This document shows, piece by piece, positions 15,357 through 23,673 of a stretch of 64,000 bases of DNA (the first letter of the stretch is position 1; each line of letters begins with the position of its first letter). A program made the position numbers and the translations under genes. The stretch comes from Haemophilus haemolyticus_M. Its GTDB lineage: Bacteria; Pseudomonadota; Gammaproteobacteria; Enterobacterales; Pasteurellaceae. The DNA lies in assembly GCF_003490935.1 (NCBI RefSeq), contig NZ_QQGD01000001.1, positions 62,001 through 126,000 of the forward strand. The letters run 5' to 3'. A model generated the notes under the pieces. The model saw only the letters and a program-made list of their open reading frames with translations, had not been told where the DNA came from and made no database searches.

Positions 15357-15839
15357 TTATTTTTTATCTGAAGGTTGTGCTCTGCCATAATTCGCACAAA
15401 TAATCTGAGCAGCATTATAAAGCGTTGTATCAGGTGTTAAACTTAACGTATGTTTCTTTTGCTTTTTAGGCGCGGCACGCAAACCCTGTCCCCAAAACTC
15501 ATCATAGAAATCAGTTCGCACTTGAGTTAAATGATAATTTGCACAATTCAAAATCTTATACTGACGAACAGAACGTGCATAACGTTTAGGCTCAGGATAA
15601 ACATACAATCCCTTATCTAAATTCACCACTGCATCAAAATGCACAATTTGTGGCTCTTGATTATCCACCCAGATCGATTCACTATCGATGTAATAATTTA
15701 TATTCTTCACCAAACGTACATATCCGCTTCGTACATCAGTCGGCGGTGTCAGTTTCACATCATTTTGTTCAGCCTTTTGAGTTTGAGCAGAACAGGCGGT
15801 AAGTAACCCAAGTGATAATGTTAAAATAATTTTTTTCAT
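15357..15839 (-). CDS. pe: Surface-adhesin protein E (PE), lipoprotein
   Basis: A 160-residue lipoprotein with signal peptide MKKIILTLSLGLLTAC, lipidated cysteine at residue 16. The sequence matches H. influenzae protein E as I remember it: RLVKNINYYIDSESIWVDN, QIVHFDAVVNLDKGLYVYPE, ILNCANYHLTQVRTDFYDEF. The disulphide cysteines are retained (LNC and IIC). Family knowledge: PE is a 16-kDa adhesin that binds epithelial cells, vitronectin, laminin and plasminogen, helping serum resistance. Compared with remembered alleles, differences cluster in the first 35 residues and the last ten (GRAQPSDKK), while the central ligand-binding part is unchanged. It is followed by a strong terminator and appears monocistronic. 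Confidence 0.9.
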   Translation of the reverse strand: MKKIILTLSLGLLTACSAQTQKAEQNDVKLTPPTDVRSGYVRLVKNINYYIDSESIWVDNQEPQIVHFDAVVNLDKGLYVYPEPKRYARSVRQYKILNCANYHLTQVRTDFYDEFWGQGLRAAPKKQKKHTLSLTPDTTLYNAAQIICANYGRAQPSDKK

Positions 15840-15870
15840 TATTTACTCCTTATGTTAGCTGACATTTATT

Positions 15871-16611
15871 CTAGAATTTTACAGTGTGTCCATAGCCTTC
15901 TAGAATCGTTTTAATATGCTCTAACGATTCTTTGGTTGGCGGTAATACATCTTCAAGCTCATAATCTAACCCAAGGGTTTTCCATTTATGCGCACCTAAT
16001 CGATGATAAGGAAGAAGTTCAACTTTTTCAATATTGGTCATACCTTCAATAAACTGACCTAATAAATGCACATCGTGATCGCTATCGGTATAACCAGGAA
16101 CCACAACATAACGAATCCATGTACGTTGATGACGTTTTTGCAAATATTTTGCAAATTCAAGAGTACGTTTATTTGGTACTCCAATAAGATTTTGATGAAC
16201 TTGATCATTAAGCTCTTTTAAATCGAGTAAAACAAGATCTGTTACATCTAATAATTCATCAATAATATGATCATAATGACGTACAAAACCATTTGTATCT
16301 AAGCAAGTATTAATCCCCTCTACTTTACAAGCACGGAACCAATCACGCACGAATTCAGCTTGTAGCACAGCCTCGCCACCAGATGCAGTGACACCACCGC
16401 CAGTAGCATTCATAAAATGGCGATAAGTCACTACTTCTTTCATTAAATCTTCGACACTGATTTCTTTACCACCTTCAAGATCCCAAGTATCACGATTGTG
16501 GCAATATTTACAGCGCATCAAGCAGCCTTGCATAAATAAAATAAAACGAATACCTGGCCCATCTACAGTGCCACAGGATTCAAAAGAGTGAATTCGTCCA
16601 AGAACTGACAT
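15871..16611 (-). CDS. pflA: Pyruvate formate-lyase activating enzyme PflA
   Basis: A 246-residue radical-SAM enzyme, the same length as E. coli PflA. The cluster motif CLMRCKYCHNRDTWD (CxxxCxxC) lies near residue 30. The glycine-rich ATGGGVTASGGEAVLQ binds SAM, and YHRLGAHKWKTLG lies near the C-terminus. It abstracts a hydrogen from the glycine of PflB to create the glycyl radical under anaerobic conditions. It is downstream of focA-pflB on the same strand, separated by the small monooxygenase-fold gene and a hairpin, so it may have its own promoter as well. Confidence 0.97.
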   Translation of the reverse strand: MSVLGRIHSFESCGTVDGPGIRFILFMQGCLMRCKYCHNRDTWDLEGGKEISVEDLMKEVVTYRHFMNATGGGVTASGGEAVLQAEFVRDWFRACKVEGINTCLDTNGFVRHYDHIIDELLDVTDLVLLDLKELNDQVHQNLIGVPNKRTLEFAKYLQKRHQRTWIRYVVVPGYTDSDHDVHLLGQFIEGMTNIEKVELLPYHRLGAHKWKTLGLDYELEDVLPPTKESLEHIKTILEGYGHTVKF

Positions 16612-16670
16612 ACATAAATTTCCTAAAACTAGATATAGCTAAATTTTACCAAAGATTTAGTTTATAAAAA

Positions 16671-16696
16671 ATGAGCCTGATTTAAATCAGGCTCAT
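16671..16696 (-). terminator. Hairpin terminator between ABM-domain gene and pflA
   Basis: ATGAGCCTGA (16671-16680) and TCAGGCTCAT (16687-16696) form a ten-pair stem around TTTAAA. On the minus strand TTTTTATAAA follows. Confidence 0.78.
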
Positions 16697-16726
16697 AATT
16701 AAAATATATTTATCAAAGTGCGGTCA

Positions 16727-17017
16727 TTATTCGCTGACTTTTTGAAAAGTTTGCACCACTGGTGCTTGTTCACAATACTCGACCAATACAGGTACAATTG
16801 AGGTAAAGTGTGGCGTTGCAAAATGTTGTTCTAAATCGGCTTTGCTTTTCCATTGCTCAATAAAAACATAATGATTAGCTTGTTCGCTATTTTGTTGTAA
16901 TTCATAAGATACGCATCCTGTTTCTTGACGAGTATGCTTAATTAATTCTTGGCATTGGGTTAGAAAATCATTAATTTTGTCCGCTTTTACTGAAAATTGG
17001 GCAATAACTGTTAACAT
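16727..17017 (-). CDS. Antibiotic biosynthesis monooxygenase (ABM) fold protein, YgiN-like
   Basis: A 96-residue protein of the dimeric alpha-beta barrel ABM family. It starts MLTVIAQFSVKADKINDFL and contains TGCVSYELQQN and HYVFIEQWKSKADLEQH, the usual 'yexW.s.eal..H' motif, then HFTSIVP. Related proteins act as quinol monooxygenases or in heme/aldehyde chemistry; the substrate is unknown. AGGAG lies eight bases before ATG 17017, which is therefore preferred over a GTG 36 bases further upstream. It lies between pflB and pflA with terminators on both sides, so it may be only weakly co-expressed with them. Confidence 0.8.
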   Translation of the reverse strand: MLTVIAQFSVKADKINDFLTQCQELIKHTRQETGCVSYELQQNSEQANHYVFIEQWKSKADLEQHFATPHFTSIVPVLVEYCEQAPVVQTFQKVSE

Positions 17018-17041
17018 AATTTGCTCTCCTATATATAAAAA

Positions 17042-17076
17042 TAAACCACTCACAAAACTAGTCTGTGAGTGGTTTA
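17042..17076 (-). terminator. Terminator after pflB
   Basis: TAAACCACTCACA (17042-17054) pairs with TGTGAGTGGTTTA (17064-17076), a 13-pair stem with a nine-base loop. On the minus strand TTTTTATATA follows within a few bases. Confidence 0.82.
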
Positions 17077-17099
17077 TATTAAAACATAATTTTATTTAC

Positions 17100-19412
17100 T
17101 TAGAAAGACTCAGTAAATGTACGGGTTACGACGTCTTGTTGTTGCTCTTTAGTTAAAGAGTTGAAACGTACGGCGTAACCAGATACACGGATGGTTAATT
17201 GTGGATATTTATCCGGATTTTCCATTGCATCTAACAACATTTCACGGTTTAACACGTTCACATTTAAGTGTTGACCACCCTCTACTGTTGCTTCGTGGTG
17301 GAAGTAACCATCCATTAAGCCAGCAAGATTGCGACGTTGTGCTTCTGCATCTTTACCTAACGCATTTGGTACGATTGAGAAGGTATAAGAAATACCATCT
17401 TTCGCATAAGCAAATGGAAGTTTAGCCACAGAAGTTAATGATGCTACCGCACCTTTTTGGTCACGACCGTGCATTGGGTTCGCACCTGGTCCGAATGGCG
17501 CACCAGCACGGCGACCATCTGGAGTATTACCAGTTTTCTTACCATAAACCACGTTAGAAGTAATGGTTAATACAGATTGTGTAGGCACTGCATTGCGGTA
17601 AGTTTTAAGTTTTTGAATTTTCTTCATGAAACGTTCAACTAAGTCACAAGCGATGTCATCAACACGGTTATCGTTGTTACCATATTGTGGATATTCACCT
17701 TCGATTTCAAAGTCGATTGCTACGTTAGTTGCAACAACATTGCCATCTTTATCTTTGATATCGCCACGAACTGGTTTAACTTTCGCATATTTGATTGCTG
17801 AAAGTGAGTCAGCCGCAACAGAAAGACCTGCGATACCACAAGCCATAGTACGGTATACATCACGATCATGTAATGCCATTAATGCTGCTTCGTATGAATA
17901 TTTATCGTGCATATAGTGGATTACGTTTAAGGCAGTCACATATTGTTTTGCCAACCAATCCATAAAGCTGTCCATACGGGTCATTACTGTATCGAAATCT
18001 AATACTTCATCAGTAATTGGTGCAGTTTTCGGACCTACTTGCATACCTAATTTTTCATCGATACCGCCGTTGATTGCGTATAACAATGTTTTCGCTAAGT
18101 TTGCACGTGCACCGAAGAATTGCATTTGTTTACCCACAACCATTGGTGATACACAACATGCGATTGCGTAGTCATCATTGTTGAAGTCTGGACGCATTAA
18201 ATCATCGTTTTCGTATTGAACGGATGAGGTATCAATCGATACTTTCGCACAGAAACGTTTGAAGTTTTCAGGTAATTGTTCAGACCAAAGAATCGTTAAG
18301 TTTGGCTCTGGAGAAGTACCCATGTTGTAAAGGGTATGTAAAATACGGAATGTATTTTTGGTTACTAATGTACGACCGTCTAACCCCATACCTGCGATGG
18401 TTTCAGTTGCCCACATTGGGTCACCAGAGAATAATTGATCGTATTCAGGAGTACGTAAGAAACGAACCATACGAAGTTTCATAACTAAGTGGTCAACTAG
18501 TTCTTGCGCTTCAGTTTCAGTAATTTTTCCTGCTTTTAAATCACGTTCGATGTACACGTCAATAAAGGTTGCGGTACGACCGAATGACATTGCCGCACCA
18601 TTTTGTGATTTGATTGCAGCAAGATAAGCAAAGTACATCCATTGAATTGCTTCTTGAGCATTAGTTGCTGGGTTAGAAATATCATAACCATAGCTTGCAG
18701 CCATTTGTTTTAATTGGCCTAATGCGCGGTGTTGTTCTGCGATTTCTTCACGTAAACGAATTGTTGCTTCAAGATTTACGCCATCTTCTAAATCTTTTTG
18801 TAAAGAAGAGAATTGTGCGTATTTATCTTTCATTAAGAAGTCAACACCATAAAGCGCTACACGACGGTAGTCACCGATAATACGGCCACGACCATAAGCA
18901 TCTGGAAGACCAGTTAATACACCAGATTTACGGCAACGTAAAATATCTGGCGTATAAACATCGAATACACCTTGGTTATGTGTTTTACGGTATTCAGTGA
19001 AGATTTTTTTCACTTTTGGATCAAGTTCACGACCATAAACTTTACAAGAACCTTCCACCATTTTGATACCGCCGAATGGCATAATGGCACGTTTTAAAGG
19101 TTCATCAGTTTGAAGACCAACGATTTTTTCTAAATCTTTGTTAATGTAACCTGGAGCGTGAGAAGTAATTGTTGAAGGCGTATGCTCGTCAAAATCTAAT
19201 GGCGCATGTGTGCGGTTTTCAACTTTGATTCCTTCCATTACAGCCTCCCAAAGTTTTGTTGTCGCTTCAGTTGGACCTGCTAAGAAAGAATCATCACCTT
19301 CATACGGGGTGTAGTTCTTTTGGATAAAGTCACGTACATTGACATTTTCTTGCCAATTACCACCAGTAAAACCAGCCCACGCTAATTTTTGCGCTTCATT
19401 AAGTTCTGACAT
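17100..19412 (-). CDS. pflB: Formate acetyltransferase (pyruvate formate-lyase) PflB
   Basis: A 770-residue glycyl-radical enzyme that converts pyruvate and CoA to acetyl-CoA and formate. The adjacent catalytic cysteines are in IACCVSPM near residue 415. The radical-bearing glycine is in the C-terminal RVSGYAVRFNSL. VEGGQHLNVNVLNRE precedes it. Length matches the E. coli enzyme (760). I chose ATG 19412 because AAGGAA lies six bases before it, while the ATG six bases upstream directly abuts that site. focA lies 41 bases upstream; focA-pflB is the conserved operon for anaerobic formate production and export. Confidence 0.98.
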   Translation of the reverse strand: MSELNEAQKLAWAGFTGGNWQENVNVRDFIQKNYTPYEGDDSFLAGPTEATTKLWEAVMEGIKVENRTHAPLDFDEHTPSTITSHAPGYINKDLEKIVGLQTDEPLKRAIMPFGGIKMVEGSCKVYGRELDPKVKKIFTEYRKTHNQGVFDVYTPDILRCRKSGVLTGLPDAYGRGRIIGDYRRVALYGVDFLMKDKYAQFSSLQKDLEDGVNLEATIRLREEIAEQHRALGQLKQMAASYGYDISNPATNAQEAIQWMYFAYLAAIKSQNGAAMSFGRTATFIDVYIERDLKAGKITETEAQELVDHLVMKLRMVRFLRTPEYDQLFSGDPMWATETIAGMGLDGRTLVTKNTFRILHTLYNMGTSPEPNLTILWSEQLPENFKRFCAKVSIDTSSVQYENDDLMRPDFNNDDYAIACCVSPMVVGKQMQFFGARANLAKTLLYAINGGIDEKLGMQVGPKTAPITDEVLDFDTVMTRMDSFMDWLAKQYVTALNVIHYMHDKYSYEAALMALHDRDVYRTMACGIAGLSVAADSLSAIKYAKVKPVRGDIKDKDGNVVATNVAIDFEIEGEYPQYGNNDNRVDDIACDLVERFMKKIQKLKTYRNAVPTQSVLTITSNVVYGKKTGNTPDGRRAGAPFGPGANPMHGRDQKGAVASLTSVAKLPFAYAKDGISYTFSIVPNALGKDAEAQRRNLAGLMDGYFHHEATVEGGQHLNVNVLNREMLLDAMENPDKYPQLTIRVSGYAVRFNSLTKEQQQDVVTRTFTESF

Positions 19413-19453
19413 AGTCATTTCCTTTGTTAATTAATAAATAAGTAAATAAATCT

Positions 19454-20308
19454 TTAATGCGTTTTGGTTAAATAACGTTGGAATACACCCATGCAAATTG
19501 CCCCGCCGACAATATTTCCCAACGTTACGGGAATTAAATTCTTCACAATGAAATGATACAAATCTAAATCTGCGTATTTCATCGGATCAACGCCGATTTG
19601 TTGCCAAAATTCAGGAGTACTAAAATGTGCAGTAATAATTCCCATCGGAATCATAAACATATTAGCCACACAGTGTTCAAATCCTGACGCAACAAACAAA
19701 CCAATCGGCATAATCATAATAAAAGCTTTGTCTGTAACAGTCTTACCAGAATAAGACATCCAAATCGCCACACATACCATAATGTTGCATAAAATACCTA
19801 GATTAAATGCTTCAAACCACGTGTGATGAATTTTATGTTGGGCGGTTGCAAGAATTGTTAAACCCCATTGGCCATTTGCTGCCATGGTTTGCCCCCCAAA
19901 CCAAATCACTGCAGCAATAAATAAACCGCCCACAAAGTTACCTAAATATACGACAATCCAATTTCGGATCATTTGCGCTGTGGTTATCTTACCACCAACA
20001 CGGGCAACTAAGGTTAAAGTAGAAGAGGTGAATAATTCAGATCCTAATATCACCACCATAATCACACCTAATGAGAATACTAACCCACCCACTAATTTGG
20101 TCAGCCCCCAAGGTGCTCCGGCACTAGCAGCTTGTGTTGTCGTGTAAAATACAAAAGCTAAAGCAATACAAGCTCCAGCACTAATGCCAGACATAAACGA
20201 TAAAAATGGACGTTTATTTGCTTTATAAGTAGCTGTACTTTCTGCACAATCCGTTGCTTCAACAGGTGTGAGCGCAACAGAAGACAGTTTTTGAATTTCT
20301 GATGCCAT
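19454..20308 (-). CDS. focA: Formate channel FocA
   Basis: A membrane protein of 284 residues with six hydrophobic segments, of the formate-nitrite transporter family. Visible features are PFLSFMSGISAGACIALAF near residue 35 and GSELFTSSTLTL, the omega-loop region of the second helix. GNFVGGLFIAAVIWF and FVASGFEHCVANMFMIPMGI, which holds the conserved histidine region, follow. It moves formate across the inner membrane. ATG 20308 is preferred: GGAG lies seven bases before it, and the upstream in-frame start is a TTG. It heads the focA-pflB unit. Confidence 0.96.
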   Translation of the reverse strand: MASEIQKLSSVALTPVEATDCAESTATYKANKRPFLSFMSGISAGACIALAFVFYTTTQAASAGAPWGLTKLVGGLVFSLGVIMVVILGSELFTSSTLTLVARVGGKITTAQMIRNWIVVYLGNFVGGLFIAAVIWFGGQTMAANGQWGLTILATAQHKIHHTWFEAFNLGILCNIMVCVAIWMSYSGKTVTDKAFIMIMPIGLFVASGFEHCVANMFMIPMGIITAHFSTPEFWQQIGVDPMKYADLDLYHFIVKNLIPVTLGNIVGGAICMGVFQRYLTKTH

Positions 20309-20451
20309 AATCAAACTCCAAATATTAAAAAAGTTAATGAAAATTTAATACTTCTAATATGTTTACAACTTCAAATACTTCTACTACCAGGGACATTTTA
20401 CTCTTTTAATTTTTCATTTCAAAGAAATGCTACGATTTATTCTAACAAAAT

Positions 20452-20465
20452 TTGATATTTTGCAA
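20452..20465. promoter_or_regulatory. Possible FNR-type site upstream of focA
   Basis: TTGAT, ATTT, TGCAA fits the FNR consensus TTGATnnnnATCAA at eight of ten positions. It lies about 145 bases before the focA start, where anaerobic activation would be expected from the E. coli model. The right half is weak and the region is AT-rich, so this is tentative. Confidence 0.35.
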
Positions 20466-20522
20466 GATTTTTTCAGATAAAATAACCATAACTCTTTAGT
20501 AATAGTTTTTAGGTAAAAAAAT

Positions 20523-20558
20523 AACCGCACTTTTATCAAAAAAGACAAAAGTGCGGTT
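20523..20558 (-). terminator. Uptake-signal dyad terminator after ygiC-like gene
   Basis: AACCGCACTTTT (20523-20534) and AAAAGTGCGGTT (20547-20558) form the stem. On the minus strand it is followed by ATTTTTTTACC. Confidence 0.8.
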
Positions 20559-20593
20559 AGTTTTCTGATTATTTTAGTAATACTCCGGACATA

Positions 20594-21775
20594 TTAAGGT
20601 ACAAAATAATGAGGTATAAAATGGCTATCATTCCCTGTCACTGCAGTAAAATCTTCGCGTAGCCCCATACCACAAGCCACATCACCCACAACCCAAGAGC
20701 CGATAATTGGATACATTCCATCAAAACTCGGCAATTCAAATTTTTGTTGATAAACATAACCTGAATTACCATAAAACCTAGAGTGTTCGCTTCCTTTCGC
20801 TGCAAATTCTACGCCATTGTTTTTCTCATAATAGAATACATTGGCACCTTCTCGACCTAACAATGGTTTTTTCACCCACATTGATAAATCTTTTGGCAAT
20901 TCGAAGGGCGTAAAATAAGCAGGCAATAAATTCGGATGATTAGGATAACGCGCCCAAAGTTTTGCCAATAGTGCTTTATTGCTTAACAACATTTTCCACG
21001 AAGGTTCAATAAATCGTGTTTGAGCGGTCGTAATATGACGAGCAAACTCAGAGTGGCCTAGCCATTCCAGCGGATACAATTTAAATAACATTTCAATAGG
21101 CTGATCATTTAAATCTACAAATTTTTCTGTTTCGCTGTTATAGCCAATATCTTCCACCGCTAATTGATGAATATTCCAACCTGCGTTATAAGCCACATCA
21201 GCTAAATAATCCACATTGCCCCAATCTTCACGGCCTGCATCTTGCATGGCACTCAAATGGAAATCTTTTTTACCACTTTGTTGTTTCAAAAATTGGAAAT
21301 GTTTTATTAATTCTTCATGAATCCAGTTGAACTGATCACGGTGTTTTAAGCCCTCAATTTGTTCTAACCACTGCCATTGAACAACCGCGGCCTCCAACAA
21401 AGATGTTGGCGTATCGGCGTTATATTCAAACATTTTTAGGTTTTCGCCATCATAGCCAAAATCAAAGCGTCCATATAAATAAGGATCTTGATTACGCCAA
21501 GAGCTTTCAATAAGCTGTTTTTGCAACTCCGTAAAACGATAATTTTCATAATCGCCTTTTTTAATTTCATCTGCCGCAAAATCTAAACACATTGAATGTA
21601 ATTCGTTAGTTGTATCCTCAATGAGATCAATTTCCGCTAAGGTAAATTCATAGGCGACATTATCAGACCAATAATGAGATCCATCACTGGAAGGCAAATT
21701 ATAGTAATCAAATCCAACATTAAGTAGCTGTTGCACCATATCTGGTCGAGTAGGAAACCCGGTTACACGTTTCAT
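20594..21775 (-). CDS. YgiC/YjfC-type ATP-grasp protein (glutathionylspermidine synthase-like)
   Basis: A 393-residue protein related to the C-terminal synthetase domain of glutathionylspermidine synthase. It starts MKRVTGFPTRPDMVQQLLNVGFDYY and has RFDFGYDGENLKMFEYNADTP and SSLLEAAVVQWQWLE-like features. The ATP-grasp segment VKKPLLGREGANVFYY lies near residue 310 and IGSWVVGDVACGMGLRED near 360. Relatives are thought to form peptide-like amide bonds, but the substrates of YgiC and YjfC are not firmly known, and no amidase domain is present. It follows the ygiB-like gene with no gap, matching the E. coli ygiB-ygiC operon. Confidence 0.85.
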   Translation of the reverse strand: MKRVTGFPTRPDMVQQLLNVGFDYYNLPSSDGSHYWSDNVAYEFTLAEIDLIEDTTNELHSMCLDFAADEIKKGDYENYRFTELQKQLIESSWRNQDPYLYGRFDFGYDGENLKMFEYNADTPTSLLEAAVVQWQWLEQIEGLKHRDQFNWIHEELIKHFQFLKQQSGKKDFHLSAMQDAGREDWGNVDYLADVAYNAGWNIHQLAVEDIGYNSETEKFVDLNDQPIEMLFKLYPLEWLGHSEFARHITTAQTRFIEPSWKMLLSNKALLAKLWARYPNHPNLLPAYFTPFELPKDLSMWVKKPLLGREGANVFYYEKNNGVEFAAKGSEHSRFYGNSGYVYQQKFELPSFDGMYPIIGSWVVGDVACGMGLREDFTAVTGNDSHFIPHYFVP

Positions 21776-22357
21776 TTAGCCCCCACTACTACGATTAGTA
21801 TTATTGGGGCGACTAAAACCACCACGAGATACAGGTTTGCTATTCATGCTTCCTGCATTTCCTTTCACAAGCATTGGTTTTCCAACAGAACGATTTGTTT
21901 GCGGTTGCACAACTTGCCCTGTTGGTGTGGTGACAGCTCGATTTCCAGGATAATAGCTTGGGCCAAGGAAACTACTAATTGCACGAGCCGCTATATACCC
22001 CATAACGCCACCAGCAATCGCAGCCCCTAAAGAAGGATCGGTACTTTCAGCTTTTGCAGTTGATTCCGCATTATTCTCGCTTTGATTAGCTTGTGCATTA
22101 TTTTCAGCTGGATTTTTTATCGCACTTTCTGCATTACCGTTATCACGAATATTTAAACCAAGCCCCTGCTGTGGTGTGGTTTCAGTTTTCTGAGTACTTT
22201 CAGTATTTTTATCTGCCTCACAAAGCTCAATTTTTTTCCAATCCGCTAAACAATCGTCTAAAGACTGATATACATCGCGTTGTACTTGTTCTTCTGAACA
22301 GCCTCCTAATAAGGCCACAATAGATAAGCTAACTAAAATCTGATTTTTCTTTTTCAT
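21776..22357 (-). CDS. YgiB-like DUF1190 lipoprotein
   Basis: A 193-residue protein with lipoprotein signal MKKKNQILVSLSIVALLGGC. The mature part starts with the DUF1190 pattern VYQSLDDCLADWKKIELCEAD, a pair of cysteines spaced as in YgiB. A Gln/Asn-rich linker follows, then AAIAGGVMGYIAARAISSFLGP and a Ser/Gly/Asn-rich tail (RGGFSRPNNTNRSSGG). ATG 22357 is preferred to a TTG three codons upstream. It is directly coupled to the ygiC-like gene. Function unknown; envelope location is inferred from the lipobox. Confidence 0.82.
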   Translation of the reverse strand: MKKKNQILVSLSIVALLGGCSEEQVQRDVYQSLDDCLADWKKIELCEADKNTESTQKTETTPQQGLGLNIRDNGNAESAIKNPAENNAQANQSENNAESTAKAESTDPSLGAAIAGGVMGYIAARAISSFLGPSYYPGNRAVTTPTGQVVQPQTNRSVGKPMLVKGNAGSMNSKPVSRGGFSRPNNTNRSSGG

Positions 22358-22369
22358 TGTTCTCAATTT

Positions 22370-22789
22370 TTATCGAATGGTTTTCACGCCTAGCCATTGC
22401 TCGGCTTTTTTATTAGTAATTTCGTCACGAGTCCACATGCTCATTAAATCTGGTTGTGGATATTTATTGCTGTTATAGCCGACTAAACGGGCAAAATCAA
22501 ATACAGCATGAGGATAGCCATTAATAAGCAACAAGGCTAAGTAGCCACTCTCATCCCAACAAATTTCAAGTTTACGAGCCTCATGATGATTAGAGGTTGA
22601 ATCAACATTATACACATGCAACATATCAACTATCGGTTGAGCATTTTGACGCATATCAAGCGCATAAAAATAGCCTGTTTCACCGTCATCTTCAAACATC
22701 ACTGCCAGGTGATCATGCACAATCGAGTGTGTACCTACTTGCTTTGGTTGACCGAGAAAGAGTTGATCTTCGAGGGTTAAGTGTAACAT
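22370..22789 (-). CDS. DUF2251-like conserved protein, unknown function
   Basis: A 139-residue soluble protein with no signal peptide or membrane segment. Notable parts are VMFEDDGETGYFYALD near residue 33, LEICWDESGYLALLLINGYPHAVFDF near 75 and a C-terminal SMWTRDEITNKKAEQWLG. The pattern recalls the DUF2251 family found in Pasteurellaceae and enterics, but I am recalling this rather than testing it. It lies 12 bases upstream of the ygiB-like gene on the same strand, so the three genes probably form one operon. Confidence 0.7.
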   Translation of the reverse strand: MLHLTLEDQLFLGQPKQVGTHSIVHDHLAVMFEDDGETGYFYALDMRQNAQPIVDMLHVYNVDSTSNHHEARKLEICWDESGYLALLLINGYPHAVFDFARLVGYNSNKYPQPDLMSMWTRDEITNKKAEQWLGVKTIR

Positions 22790-22824
22790 GGTATTTCCTA
22801 TTGAATTGAAGTTTTTTAATGATG

Positions 22825-23535
22825 CTAATCACATATTGATATGATATTAATATCTCTATCTAATTCTATCTCTATATACTCAGCTGGTAGATCTGGTAAA
22901 TTATATTCTTCAGGACTAAAATCACTTTTTCTAAGAGATATTATTGATAAGTTTGATTTTATATTGAAACTTATATCTGTGATACCATAAAGATAATCTA
23001 AAACACTGGCTTCTTTATAAAGACTAAACTCTTCTGCATATTCTATTTCTAGATATTTAAATAGATGATTACTAATTTTATTTTTGTTTTTATAAATTTG
23101 TTCAAACCATTTGTTACATTTAAAAGTAAAGAGGTTTGTTTCTTTATGGAATATTTTATTTATTCTATTTAATAATTTATGTTCAAATTCAATTTGATAA
23201 ATCAACATAGAATTGATTTGGTATTCTTGGCAATTATACCTTTCACCTAATAGTACAGCAGAATTGATATCATTAGGTAATACATCAAACATAGATGTAT
23301 TATCATCTATAGGAATTATTTGTAAATTTTTTCCATTAAATACAACATTCTCTAGAATTTCATCAGATAAAAATAATGCTTCTTTTCTAGTTTTTGCTAG
23401 TGCTAATTCATAAATATTATCTTCATATTCTTGTTGTATAAGATAAGTGGTAGCCCATTCGGTTAATACGGAAAAATCATTAATATTTCTTTCAACACAA
23501 TAATATCTTCTGTATAGCTCTAGTTTTGCATTCAT
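22825..23535 (-). CDS. AT-rich orphan gene, unknown 236-residue protein
   Basis: I do not recognise this gene. The product is an acidic, soluble-looking protein rich in Asn, Ile, Glu and Tyr. It has no signal peptide and no clear motif; parts such as EFEHKLLNRINKIFHKE and NKWFEQIYKNKNKISNHLF look helical. The third codon positions are almost all A or T, clearly richer in AT than the flanking ygi genes and eno, which suggests recent acquisition. There is no good ribosome-binding sequence before ATG 23535. Size and style resemble polymorphic-toxin immunity or contact-dependent immunity proteins, but no toxin gene is nearby, so this is speculation. Confidence 0.65.
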   Translation of the reverse strand: MNAKLELYRRYYCVERNINDFSVLTEWATTYLIQQEYEDNIYELALAKTRKEALFLSDEILENVVFNGKNLQIIPIDDNTSMFDVLPNDINSAVLLGERYNCQEYQINSMLIYQIEFEHKLLNRINKIFHKETNLFTFKCNKWFEQIYKNKNKISNHLFKYLEIEYAEEFSLYKEASVLDYLYGITDISFNIKSNLSIISLRKSDFSPEEYNLPDLPAEYIEIELDRDINIISICD

Positions 23536-23620
23536 GATTTTTACTGAGTTTAATTAGTTAATCAGATAATATTTAGATAAAAATAGTAGGCAAGCTATTG
23601 CTTTGCAATTTAATAAAAAA

Positions 23621-23647
23621 CACCGCACTTTTATACAAAGTGCGGTG
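23621..23647 (-). terminator. Uptake-signal dyad terminator of eno
   Basis: CACCGCACTTT (23621-23631) and AAAGTGCGGTG (23637-23647) form an 11-pair stem. On the minus strand TTTTTTATT follows. Confidence 0.85.
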
Positions 23648-23673
23648 AGATTTTACAGTAAATTCAGCGTGAA

